Made by a program: the position numbers and the translations under genes. Of a stretch of 5,073 nucleotides of DNA, positions 1 to 5,073 are shown one piece after another. Location of the stretch: contig JALQYS010000394.1 in NCBI GenBank assembly GCA_023254015.1, forward strand, positions 1 to 5,073. The letters run 5' to 3'. The stretch comes from Paracoccaceae bacterium (GTDB taxonomy: Bacteria > Pseudomonadota > Alphaproteobacteria > Rhodobacterales > Rhodobacteraceae). Below the pieces are notes generated by a model. That model was not told the origin of the DNA and searched no databases. It saw only the letters and a program-made list of their open reading frames with translations. The first letter of the stretch is position 1. Each line of letters opens with the position of its first letter.

Positions 1-325
1 CCGGAATATCTAGAAGTTCGCGAAGACGTCTTTCCACTTCGAAACATCGTGGAGCCGAGATATCTTCCAGGTTTATTCCGCCATAGACGGGAGCGATTAA
101 CTGGACTGTGCGGACAATTTCATCAACGTCTTGAGTATCGAGGCACACTGGCCAAGCATCAACGTTGGCAAAGCGTTTGAAGAGCGCTGCCTTTCCTTCC
201 ATTACGGGTAGCGCCGCCGCAGGTCCGATATTGCCAAGGCCGAGAACAGCAGAACCATCTGTGACAACAGCGACGGTATTGCGCTTCATGGTGAGGCGAC
301 GAACATCGGATGGATCATCGACGAT
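1..325 (-). pseudogene. Malic enzyme, internal fragment (N-terminal part missing, runs off left edge)
   Basis: Read leftward, the minus strand encodes an uninterrupted stretch of the malic enzyme N-terminal catalytic domain. Landmarks are KRNTVAVVTDGSAVLGLGNI just left of 289, then PVMEGKAALFK with the catalytic Lys, and NLEDISAPRCF at about 41-73 with the metal-binding Glu (65-67) and Asp (62-64). Family enzymes oxidatively decarboxylate malate to pyruvate with NAD(P)+ in the cytosol. Homology reaches back through VDDPSDVRRLT to about 322-325. The YTPGVA motif expected a few residues further upstream is absent; antisense acyl-CoA dehydrogenase sequence stands there instead. The gene therefore has no 5' end, and its 3' part lies outside the window. 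GC is roughly 50%, clearly below the genes to the right. The family call is secure. Whether this is a true pseudogene or half of an assembly chimera cannot be settled here. Confidence 0.88.
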
Positions 326-829
326 TGCCGCCTGAACAAGCGCCAGATTCTGGGCGAGGTGCACAAGGGTTTCGAGGTCGCCAACAGCTGGCTTGGCGCC
401 ACCCGCCTGCAAGTCGCCTCCACCTGCCTTGGCCGCGCCGAACGCGCGCTCGGCCATGCGATCAGCTATGCCGCCGAGCGCAAGCAATTCGGCCAGCAGA
501 TCGGCAAGTTCCAAGGCGTCAGCTTCAAACTGGCCGACATGGCGATGGAACTGAAAGCCGCCGAACTTCTGACCCGCGAGGCCGCGTGGAAATACGATCA
601 GGGCACGGTGACCGAGGCCGACATGTCGATGGCGAAACTGAAGGCCACCGAAGTGCTGGCGATGATCGCGGATGAGGCGATCCAGATCCACGGCGGCATG
701 GGGCTGATGGACGAATTGCCGCTGGAACGCATCTGGCGGGACGCGCGGGTGGAACGCATCTGGGAAGGCACCTCTGAGATCCAGCGTCACATCATCAGCC
801 GCGAACTTCTGCGCCCGCACGGCGCATGA
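320..829 (+). CDS. Acyl-CoA dehydrogenase, C-terminal fragment (5' part missing)
   Basis: This is the C-terminal helical domain of a FAD-dependent acyl-CoA dehydrogenase, which introduces an alpha-beta double bond into an acyl-CoA and passes electrons to ETF. Recognisable homology starts at DDCRLNKRQILGEVHKGF (320 on). It continues through RKQFGQQIGKFQ and IQIHGGMG (FAD and dimer contacts) to ERIWEGTSEIQRHIISRELL, whose WEGT Glu (codon 764-766) aligns with the catalytic base of the family. About 170 residues remain of a usual 380 or so; the N-terminal and beta-barrel domains are missing. The frame is open back to a stop at 209-211, but the translation of 212-316 does not resemble the family. 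The first plausible in-frame start is GTG 359, giving 156 residues that could not bind FAD normally. CaiA of E. coli has a Gly where this protein has the catalytic Glu, so this one fits an oxidising enzyme. It is probably a relic, or an intact gene cut by a chimeric junction. Confidence 0.88.
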   Translation, partial: DDCRLNKRQILGEVHKGFEVANSWLGATRLQVASTCLGRAERALGHAISYAAERKQFGQQIGKFQGVSFKLADMAMELKAAELLTREAAWKYDQGTVTEADMSMAKLKATEVLAMIADEAIQIHGGMGLMDELPLERIWRDARVERIWEGTSEIQRHIISRELLRPHGA

Positions 830-844
830 CCTCCGTTGCGCCTC

Positions 845-865
845 CCGGGGGTTTCACACCCCCGG
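845..865. repeat. Perfect 8-bp stem-loop (left hairpin of the intergenic repeat)
   Basis: CCGGGGGT (845-852) pairs exactly with ACCCCCGG (858-865) around a 5-base loop. It starts 16 bases after the acyl-CoA dehydrogenase stop. No T-run follows, so it is not a classic intrinsic terminator, though it could protect the 3' end of the upstream transcript. Confidence 0.8.
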
Positions 866-941
866 ACCCCCCTGGGATATTTGGGCACAGAGGCTGGAAA
901 AAAGGCTGGTTCATCCTCTGTGTAAAAATATCCCGGGGTCC
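864..941. repeat. Inverted pair of Rhodobacterales-type intergenic repeats
   Basis: Two copies of a GC-rich element face each other. Reading inward, the left copy has GGACCCCCC, GGGATATTT (874-882) and CACAGAGG (886-893). The right copy, on the opposite strand, has GGACCCC, GGGATATTT (926-934 reversed) and CACAGAGG (915-922 reversed). The 9-base and 8-base blocks match exactly; the left copy has two extra bases in the C-run. Each copy also carries its own outer hairpin. The arrangement resembles REP/BIME-type intergenic units. It fills most of the gap between the acyl-CoA dehydrogenase and the CoA ligase gene and may stabilise or partly terminate the transcript. Function is inferred from layout only. 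Confidence 0.75.
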
Positions 942-956
942 GGGGCAGCGCCCCGG
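940..956. repeat. Perfect 7-bp stem-loop (right hairpin of the intergenic repeat)
   Basis: CCGGGGC (940-946) pairs with GCCCCGG (950-956) across a 3-base loop. It ends only ten bases before the AGGA ribosome binding site (967-970) of the CoA ligase gene, so a folded transcript would place a very stable hairpin just ahead of that start. Confidence 0.78.
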
Positions 957-977
957 GGGCGGCCTTAGGAAAGACCA

Positions 978-2969
978 ATGGACATGAAGAACCTAGACCG
1001 TCTCCTCCGCCCCGGATCCATCGCCGTTTTGGGCGCTGGCTGGGCGCTGAATGTGATCGAGCAATGCGCCAGGATGGGGTTCAAGGGCCCGATCTGGCCG
1101 GTGCATCCGACAAAGCCCGAGATTGGCGGGTTGAAGGCCTATCCTTCGCTCGCCGATCTGCCCCAGGCCCCAGATGCCACCTTTATCGGCGTGAACCGTT
1201 TTGCAACGGTTGACGTGGTGAAGGAGCTGTCGGCCATGGGGGCGGGTGGGGCAGTCTGTTTCGCCTCGGGCTGGACCGAGGCGGGCGAGCCGGAGTTGCA
1301 GGCGCGGCTGGTCGAGGCGGCGGGTGACATGCCGATCCTTGGGCCGAACTGCTATGGCGTCATCAACTATCTGGATGGCGCGCTCTTGTGGCCGGACCAG
1401 CATGGCGGGGTGCCGGTGGACAAGGGCGTGGCGCTGGTCAGCCAGTCGTCGAATATCGTCATCAATTTGGGCATGCAGCAGCGCGGCTTGCCGGTGGCCT
1501 ATGTTGCCTGTTTGGGCAATGCCGCCGTGGTGGGGCTGGCCGATCTGGCTGGGGCGCTTCTGGACGATCCGCGGGTGACCGCGTTGGGCCTTTATATCGA
1601 GGGCATCGACGACGCCCCCGCCTTTGCCGCCCTGGCCGAGCGGGCGCTGGAGATGGGCAAGGGGGTGGTGGCGATCAAGTCGGGCAAGACTGAACTCAGC
1701 CGCACCGCTGCCGCCAGCCATACCGCCAGTCTGGCCGGAAGCGGCGCGGCCTCGTCGGCCTTCCTGCGGCAGGTGGGGGTGGCCGAGGTCAACACGCCGT
1801 CCGAGCTGATCGAGACCCTGAAGCTGTTCCACGTCCATGGGCCCCGGATCGGGCCGCGCATCTGTTCCCTCTCATGTTCAGGGGGCGAGGCGGGGTTGGT
1901 GGCCGATCTGGCAGCACCTTTCGGCATCGACTTTCCGCCGGTGCCCGAAGCAACGCGCGCGCGGCTGTCTGGCACGCTGGGCCCCATCGTCACCATCGCC
2001 AACCCCTTGGATTATCATACGTTCATCTGGGGTGACGGGCCAAAGACGACCGAGGTTTTCTCGGCCATGCTGGAGGCCTACGATGCTGGCATCTACATCA
2101 TCGACAGCCCGCGCCCCGACCGCTGCGATCCTTCGGGCTATCAGCCGGCCTTCGATGCCATCGTTGCCGCGCAAAAGGCGACGGGCAAGATCGCGCTGCC
2201 GGTGGCTTCGATGCCCGAGAATTTCGGCGAGGGGCGGGTGACCGAGATGATGGCGCAGGGCGTCTGCAGCCTTTTGGGGCTGGAGACGGCGCTTGCGGCG
2301 ATCAAGGCGGCGCAGACGCCGGCCGGGCAACCCGGCTGGCGCCCCTCCGCCGCACTTCCGCCGCGCGAGAGCCGGATGTTGAGCGAGGCCGAGGGCAAGG
2401 CTTTGTTGGCTGAAGCCGGGGTTGCGGTGCCGAAATCCGTTACCGCCCCAACGCTGGCAGGGCTGGATGTCGCGGGGCTGACCGCGCCCTTTGCCCTGAA
2501 GGGTCTGGGCTTTGCCCACAAGACCGAGGCGGGGGCGGTGCGGCTGGGGCTGACCAGCCTTGAGGGGCAGGCCGAGATGCCGGGCGCCACCGGCTATCTG
2601 GTGGAAGAGATGGTCACCGGCGCCGTTGCAGAGATCCTCTTGGGTCTGCGGCGCGATCCGGTTTACGGCGTGACGCTGACCCTTGGCATGGGCGGGGTCA
2701 CGGCCGAGGTTCTGGCCGATACCGTGACCCTGGTCCTGCCCGCGACCGAGGCGCAGGTGCTTGATGCGATGGGCCGCTTGCGGCTTTGGCCGCTGCTGGA
2801 TGGTTATCGCGGGCGGCCAAAGGCCGATATGGCCGCCGTGGCGCGCATCGCGCTGGCCTTGGGCGCACGGATGTTGGCCGACGAGAGCCTGGAAGAAATT
2901 GAAATCAACCCGATCCTCGTGCGGCCCCAAGGGGCGGTGGCGGTGGATGCCCTGATCCGGAAGGTGTGA
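978..2969 (+). CDS. NDP-forming acyl-CoA synthetase (acetate--CoA ligase family), single-chain
   Basis: This 663-residue protein joins an acid to CoA with NTP cleavage to NDP and phosphate, through acyl-phosphate and phosphohistidine intermediates, in the cytosol. Domains in order: a CoA-binding Rossmann domain (about 6-135, with GSIAVLGAG and ILGPNCYGVIN); a succinyl-CoA ligase-like domain (about 145-440) holding the phosphorylated His in AASHTASLAGS (His248) and NPLDYHTFIWGD; and a C-terminal ATP-grasp domain (about 465-663) with FALKGLGFAHKTEAGAV, LVEEMV, LTLGMGGV and EINPILV. The size is near the 700 usual for the fused alpha-beta form. SQSSN replaces the commoner SQSG; I recall this as normal in a proteobacterial subgroup. 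ATG 978 is preceded by AGGA at 967-970 with 7-base spacing; ATG 984 would be too far. It is probably translationally linked to the crotonase gene one base downstream. Substrate is unproven; a carnitine-type acid is suggested by the neighbour. Confidence 0.93.
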   Translation: MDMKNLDRLLRPGSIAVLGAGWALNVIEQCARMGFKGPIWPVHPTKPEIGGLKAYPSLADLPQAPDATFIGVNRFATVDVVKELSAMGAGGAVCFASGWTEAGEPELQARLVEAAGDMPILGPNCYGVINYLDGALLWPDQHGGVPVDKGVALVSQSSNIVINLGMQQRGLPVAYVACLGNAAVVGLADLAGALLDDPRVTALGLYIEGIDDAPAFAALAERALEMGKGVVAIKSGKTELSRTAAASHTASLAGSGAASSAFLRQVGVAEVNTPSELIETLKLFHVHGPRIGPRICSLSCSGGEAGLVADLAAPFGIDFPPVPEATRARLSGTLGPIVTIANPLDYHTFIWGDGPKTTEVFSAMLEAYDAGIYIIDSPRPDRCDPSGYQPAFDAIVAAQKATGKIALPVASMPENFGEGRVTEMMAQGVCSLLGLETALAAIKAAQTPAGQPGWRPSAALPPRESRMLSEAEGKALLAEAGVAVPKSVTAPTLAGLDVAGLTAPFALKGLGFAHKTEAGAVRLGLTSLEGQAEMPGATGYLVEEMVTGAVAEILLGLRRDPVYGVTLTLGMGGVTAEVLADTVTLVLPATEAQVLDAMGRLRLWPLLDGYRGRPKADMAAVARIALALGARMLADESLEEIEINPILVRPQGAVAVDALIRKV

Positions 2970-2970
2970 C

Positions 2971-3774
2971 ATGGCTGAGATGCAGATGAGAACCGAAGGC
3001 CCGATCAAGACGCGCCGCGAAGGGGCGATCCTGGAGGTGACGCTGGATGCGCCCAAGGCCAATGCGATCAGCCTCAAGACCAGCCGGGTGATGGGGCTGA
3101 CCTTTCGCGATTTCCGCGATGATAACAGTCTGCGCGTCTGCATCATCCGGGCGGCGGGCGAGAAATTCTTCTGCCCCGGCTGGGATCTGAAAGCCGCCGC
3201 CGAGGGTGACGCGGTGGATGGCGATTATGGCGTCGGCGGCTTCGCGGGGCTGCAGGAGTTGCCGAACCTCAACAAGCCGGTGATTGCCGCCGTGCAGGGC
3301 ATCTGCTGCGGCGGGGGGCTGGAGTTTGCGCTTTCCGCCGACATCATCCTGTGTTCGACGAACGCCACCTTTGCCCTGCCGGAAATCCGTTCAGGCACCG
3401 TGGCCGATGCCGCAAGCATCAAACTGCCCAAGCGCATCCCCTATCACGTTGCCATGGACCTTCTGCTGACGGGCCGCTGGTTTGATGCCGAAGAAGCGCA
3501 TCGTTGGGGTCTGATCAAAGAGGTTTGCGCGCCTGAGGATCTGCTGGCCAAGGCCTGGGATCTGGCGCGGCTTTTGGAATCCGGCCCGCCCCTGGTTTAC
3601 GCCGCCATCAAGGAAGTTGTGCGCGAGGCGGAAAACATGCGGTTCCAGGATGCGCTGAACCGCATCACCAAGCGGCAGATGCCGACGGTGGACAAGCTTT
3701 ATTCATCTGAGGATCAGCTGGAAGGCGCCCGCGCCTTTGCCGAAAAGCGCGATCCGGTCTGGAAGGGGCGGTAG
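2971..3774 (+). CDS. caiD: CaiD-like enoyl-CoA hydratase (probable carnitinyl-CoA dehydratase)
   Basis: This complete 267-residue crotonase-fold enzyme matches E. coli CaiD (crotonobetainyl-CoA hydratase) along its length. Shared signatures include KANAI near the start, AGEKFF then GWDLKAAAEG (63-79), GGFAGL, and the C-terminal AFAEKRDPVWKGR. The oxyanion-hole GGG is at 114-116. The two catalytic acids of the family are present: Glu118 in GGGLEFA and Glu138 in ALPE. The following loop reads GTVADAAS, where E. coli CaiD has GIVPDSGG. The likely reaction is reversible hydration of crotonobetainyl-CoA or a similar enoyl-CoA, in the cytosol. ATG 2971 follows the ligase stop by one base and has GGAAGG at 2959-2964, so the two genes form an operon and are probably translationally coupled. 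The last 84 bp are duplicated at 4523-4606, so this 3' end may have been exchanged. The family is sure; the precise substrate is moderately supported. Confidence 0.9.
   Translation: MAEMQMRTEGPIKTRREGAILEVTLDAPKANAISLKTSRVMGLTFRDFRDDNSLRVCIIRAAGEKFFCPGWDLKAAAEGDAVDGDYGVGGFAGLQELPNLNKPVIAAVQGICCGGGLEFALSADIILCSTNATFALPEIRSGTVADAASIKLPKRIPYHVAMDLLLTGRWFDAEEAHRWGLIKEVCAPEDLLAKAWDLARLLESGPPLVYAAIKEVVREAENMRFQDALNRITKRQMPTVDKLYSSEDQLEGARAFAEKRDPVWKGR
3691..3774 (+). repeat. Imperfect 84-bp direct repeat, left copy (3' end of the caiD-like gene)
   Basis: These bases align without gaps to 4523-4606 at an offset of 832, with 14 mismatches by hand count (70/84). Six of the mismatches fall in the eight bases 3701-3708. 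The longest identical run is 22 bases (3709-3730). This copy is in frame with the complete crotonase and ends in TAG; the other copy ends in TGA. The two copies bracket the hydrolase gene. Confidence 0.9.
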
Positions 3775-3778
3775 TCTG

Positions 3779-4510
3779 GTGACTGCAGGAGCAGCATACC
3801 AACAACCGCTGCCAAAGTCGCCGTTGCGCATCGTGCTGTTGCCGGGGCTTGATGGGACGGGTAAATTCTGCACCCCACTGGCGCAGGCATTGGAAACGTC
3901 TTGGGATGTGCAGGTGGTCCACTATCCTGCGCATCTTAGCCGCTACAGCGACCTGCTACCTTGGCTGCGGGCTAAACTGGTTGGAGAGAACTTTGCCTTG
4001 GTGGCCGAGTCCTTCTCGGGTCCGCTTGCTTTGCAACTCTCCGCCTCGCAGCCCCAAGGTCTAAAGGCGCTGGTTCTTGTTGCAAGCTTTGCCCGGCCGC
4101 CCCGACTTGTACCCGCGTCATTTGCAAGTCTGTTGAGGGGGCTGCCCTTAGGGTCAAAAGCAATCGCATTCCTAGCAAAGCGCTTTCTGATTGGTCCCTT
4201 CAAGGACAATCGCTTTTTGACGGATTTCAGTCTCGCGCTTCGGTCCGTCCCGAACAAGGTGTTGGTCGGACGTCTTGGAGAAACTCTTAGGGTCAATGAG
4301 CTCGCAACTCTAACGCAGATTGCTGTGCCGAAACTGGCCGTGGTCGCCGCACAGGACTGGCTGGTTGCATCTCGCCGTACGCAGGATTTTCGCAAAGCTG
4401 GTTGGCGGGTGGAGACAGTCGAGGGGCCACACTTTCTGACTTTTGCCAACCCCAAAGGCAGCGCGCGTGCAATTGAGGATTTTCTTCGGCAGTTGCCGGA
4501 AACGTGCTGA
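3779..4510 (+). CDS. Alpha/beta-fold hydrolase, probable inserted gene
   Basis: This 243-residue protein has an alpha/beta-hydrolase layout. LRIVLLPGLDGTG (16-28) is the first strand and oxyanion turn, and LVAESFSGPLAL (74-85) is a nucleophile elbow with Ser78. Asp193 in VAAQDWLV and His218 in EGPHFLTFANP fit the rest of the triad. A basic, hydrophobic stretch at about 105-145 probably forms a lid. No signal peptide is seen, so it is probably cytosolic; an esterase or thioesterase is possible but the substrate is unknown. I chose GTG 3779, four bases after the crotonase stop, because AAGGGG (3763-3768) sits 10 bases upstream; an upstream TTG at 3737 lies inside the crotonase gene. The gene has no promoter space of its own and would be read with the operon. 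GC is lower than in the crotonase and ligase, with codons such as CTA and AGG those genes avoid. It is bracketed by the crotonase 3'-end repeat, which points to insertion. Confidence 0.8.
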   Translation: MTAGAAYQQPLPKSPLRIVLLPGLDGTGKFCTPLAQALETSWDVQVVHYPAHLSRYSDLLPWLRAKLVGENFALVAESFSGPLALQLSASQPQGLKALVLVASFARPPRLVPASFASLLRGLPLGSKAIAFLAKRFLIGPFKDNRFLTDFSLALRSVPNKVLVGRLGETLRVNELATLTQIAVPKLAVVAAQDWLVASRRTQDFRKAGWRVETVEGPHFLTFANPKGSARAIEDFLRQLPETC

Positions 4511-4522
4511 TTCCCAATAGCG

Positions 4523-4606
4523 GATAAGCTTTGAGGGTCCGAGGATCAGCTGGAAGGCGCCCAGGCCTTTGCCGAGAAGCGCGATCCGGTGTGGAAGGGG
4601 GGGTGA
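4523..4606 (+). pseudogene. Orphan second copy of the caiD-like 3' end (right direct repeat)
   Basis: In the crotonase frame this reads DKL, stop, GSEDQLEGAQAFAEKRDPVWKGG, stop. The intact gene reads DKLYSSEDQLEGARAFAEKRDPVWKGR. The TGA at 4532-4534 lies where the intact gene has a Tyr codon plus one mismatched block. There is no start codon or body, so it cannot encode an enzyme. Similarity fades to background just left of 4523, 12 bases after the hydrolase stop. It is probably the original end of the crotonase gene left behind when the hydrolase arrived, or the mark of a duplication. Recombination with 3691-3774 would remove 832 bp and leave an intact crotonase ending KGG. Confidence 0.9.
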
Positions 4607-4622
4607 CCGCGGCTCGTCGAAG

Positions 4623-4644
4623 CCTTGGGCTTAGAGGCCCAAGG
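4623..4644. terminator. Possible terminator hairpin, weak (no T-run)
   Basis: CCTTGGGC (4623-4630) pairs exactly with GCCCAAGG (4637-4644) around a 6-base loop. It begins 17 bases after the TGA of the orphan crotonase end, where a terminator or 3'-protecting stem of the original operon would be expected. No T-run follows directly; the nearest run of four Ts is at 4663-4666. Terminator function is therefore uncertain. Confidence 0.45.
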
Positions 4645-4706
4645 TGATCCTCGTCTGCGACCTTTTCTGTCGTAAATCGCCAAGGGTTTCGGGTGCGGCG
4701 ACGCTA

Positions 4707-4732
4707 GGGTCTCTCGGATCACGGAGAGACCC
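4707..4732 (+). promoter_or_regulatory. Perfect 9-bp palindrome enclosing the GMC gene ribosome binding site
   Basis: GGGTCTCTC (4707-4715) pairs exactly with GAGAGACCC (4724-4732) around an 8-base loop. The right arm ends on the base before ATG 4733 and contains most of the GGAGAG ribosome binding site (4723-4728). Folded mRNA would hide that site. As DNA, the same dyad could be a repressor operator. The symmetry is seen directly; the regulatory role is inferred. Confidence 0.6.
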
Positions 4733-5073
4733 ATGCAAGACACCGATTACATCATCGTAGGCGCGGGCAGCGCGGGCTGCGTCTTGGCCAACCGGCTGAC
4801 GGAAAGCGGCAAGCATCGGGTCACGCTGATCGAGGCAGGCGGCAGCGATACCGCGCTGAGCCTGACGAACTTCTTTGTCCACCTGCCGCTTGGCTATGGC
4901 AAGATGTTCTACAATCCATCGGTCAACTGGATGTATGCCACCGAACCCGATCCCGGCCTGAACGGTCAGCGTGACCACTGGCCGCGCGGCAAGGTTCTGG
5001 GCGGGTCGTCCAGCATCAACGCCATGGTCTGGATTCGCGGACACAAGGCCGATTATGACGAATGGGGCGCGGA
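4733..5073 (+). CDS. GMC-family FAD oxidoreductase (choline dehydrogenase-like), N-terminal part, cut by right edge
   Basis: The first 113 residues of a glucose-methanol-choline oxidoreductase are visible; family members are about 530-560 residues. They oxidise an alcohol to an aldehyde using FAD. The N-terminal Rossmann fold starts at once with YIIVGAGSAGCVLANRL (dinucleotide-binding Gly10, Gly12, Gly15) and LIEAGG, whose acidic residue Glu34 binds the adenosine ribose. WPRGKVLGGSSSINAMVWIRG (about 83-103) is the GMC signature that contacts the flavin. There is no signal peptide, so a cytosolic or membrane-associated enzyme is likely. The active-site His of the C-terminal domain lies beyond the window. 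ATG 4733 has GGAGAG at 4723-4728, inside a palindrome. BetA-like choline dehydrogenase and alcohol dehydrogenases of the AlkJ type are both possible; the visible part does not separate them. The 126-base spacer after the orphan crotonase end suggests separate or partly separate control. Confidence 0.93.
   Translation, partial: MQDTDYIIVGAGSAGCVLANRLTESGKHRVTLIEAGGSDTALSLTNFFVHLPLGYGKMFYNPSVNWMYATEPDPGLNGQRDHWPRGKVLGGSSSINAMVWIRGHKADYDEWGA

Noticed and set aside
310..675. Plus-strand 121-residue frame overlapping the acyl-CoA dehydrogenase fragment
   Set aside because: It is an out-of-frame reading of the dehydrogenase with Arg-rich, motif-free translation.
1..829. Unbroken minus-strand frame that runs through the antisense of the acyl-CoA dehydrogenase into the malic enzyme piece
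   Set aside because: The dehydrogenase part simply lacks antisense stops in this phase. Its antisense translation is not malic enzyme-like, so this is not a real extended gene, although a gene caller could fuse them from a start near 457.
993..1838. Minus-strand reading frame of 281 residues opposite the ligase gene
   Set aside because: Same reason: no recognisable motif, and the opposite strand is a confident full-length enzyme.
1878..3146. Long minus-strand reading frame (422 residues) opposite the ligase and crotonase genes
   Set aside because: It is an antisense shadow of GC-rich codons. The translation is low in family-like motifs and rich in Arg, Gln, His and Pro, while the plus strand holds two clear enzymes.
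3737..3778. TTG at 3737 as start of the hydrolase
   Set aside because: It would overlap the crotonase gene by 38 bases and encode an N-terminus from out-of-frame crotonase sequence. GTG 3779 has a suitable ribosome binding site and gives normal family length.
3775..4522. The hydrolase segment as an insertion sequence or gene cassette
   Set aside because: No transposase, no terminal inverted repeats and no attC-like palindrome were seen; the only boundary signal is the crotonase 3'-end repeat.
4607..4706. A promoter for the GMC gene in the spacer
   Set aside because: No convincing pair of -35 and -10 boxes could be pointed out by eye; only the two hairpins are supportable.
4631..5044. Minus-strand 137-residue frame opposite the GMC gene
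   Set aside because: The plus strand carries the unmistakable GMC N-terminus, and the minus-strand product has no recognisable domain.

Overview
The window looks like alphaproteobacterial DNA, most likely Rhodobacterales (Rhodobacteraceae). The main genes are GC-rich with strong third-position GC. The gap at 830-977 carries the GC-rich inverted repeat with a GGGATATTT core that I associate with intergenic regions in that group. No RNA gene, CRISPR array or transposase was seen.

Layout. (1) 1 to about 325, minus strand: an internal piece of a malic enzyme, visibly lower in GC (roughly 50%), running off the left edge. (2) About 320-829, plus: the C-terminal part of an acyl-CoA dehydrogenase whose 5' part is missing; the two fragments meet head to head at 314-325. 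(3) 830-977: a compound palindromic repeat. (4) 978-2969: a complete NDP-forming acyl-CoA synthetase. (5) 2971-3774: a complete CaiD-like crotonase, one base after gene 4. (6) 3779-4510: an alpha/beta hydrolase of somewhat lower GC. (7) 4523-4606: a second copy of the last 84 bp of the crotonase gene. (8) 4607-4732: a spacer with two hairpins. (9) 4733 to the right edge: the N-terminal part of a GMC-family flavoprotein oxidoreductase.

How the genes fit. Acyl-CoA dehydrogenase, CoA ligase and CaiD-like hydratase make a coherent CoA-thioester route: activate, oxidise at the alpha-beta bond, hydrate. The CaiD likeness suggests a carnitine, crotonobetaine or gamma-butyrobetaine-like substrate, with the GMC enzyme perhaps acting on a related alcohol. 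That substrate assignment is inference.

The most notable feature is that the hydrolase looks like a one-gene insertion at the 3' end of the crotonase gene. An imperfect, gap-free 84-bp direct repeat (70/84 identical by hand count) lies at an offset of 832 bp. The crotonase frame upstream of the insert is intact, and an orphan 3' end remains downstream. Also notable are the malic enzyme/acyl-CoA dehydrogenase junction, which may be a real rearrangement or an assembly chimera, and a perfect 9-bp stem that encloses the ribosome binding site of the GMC gene.
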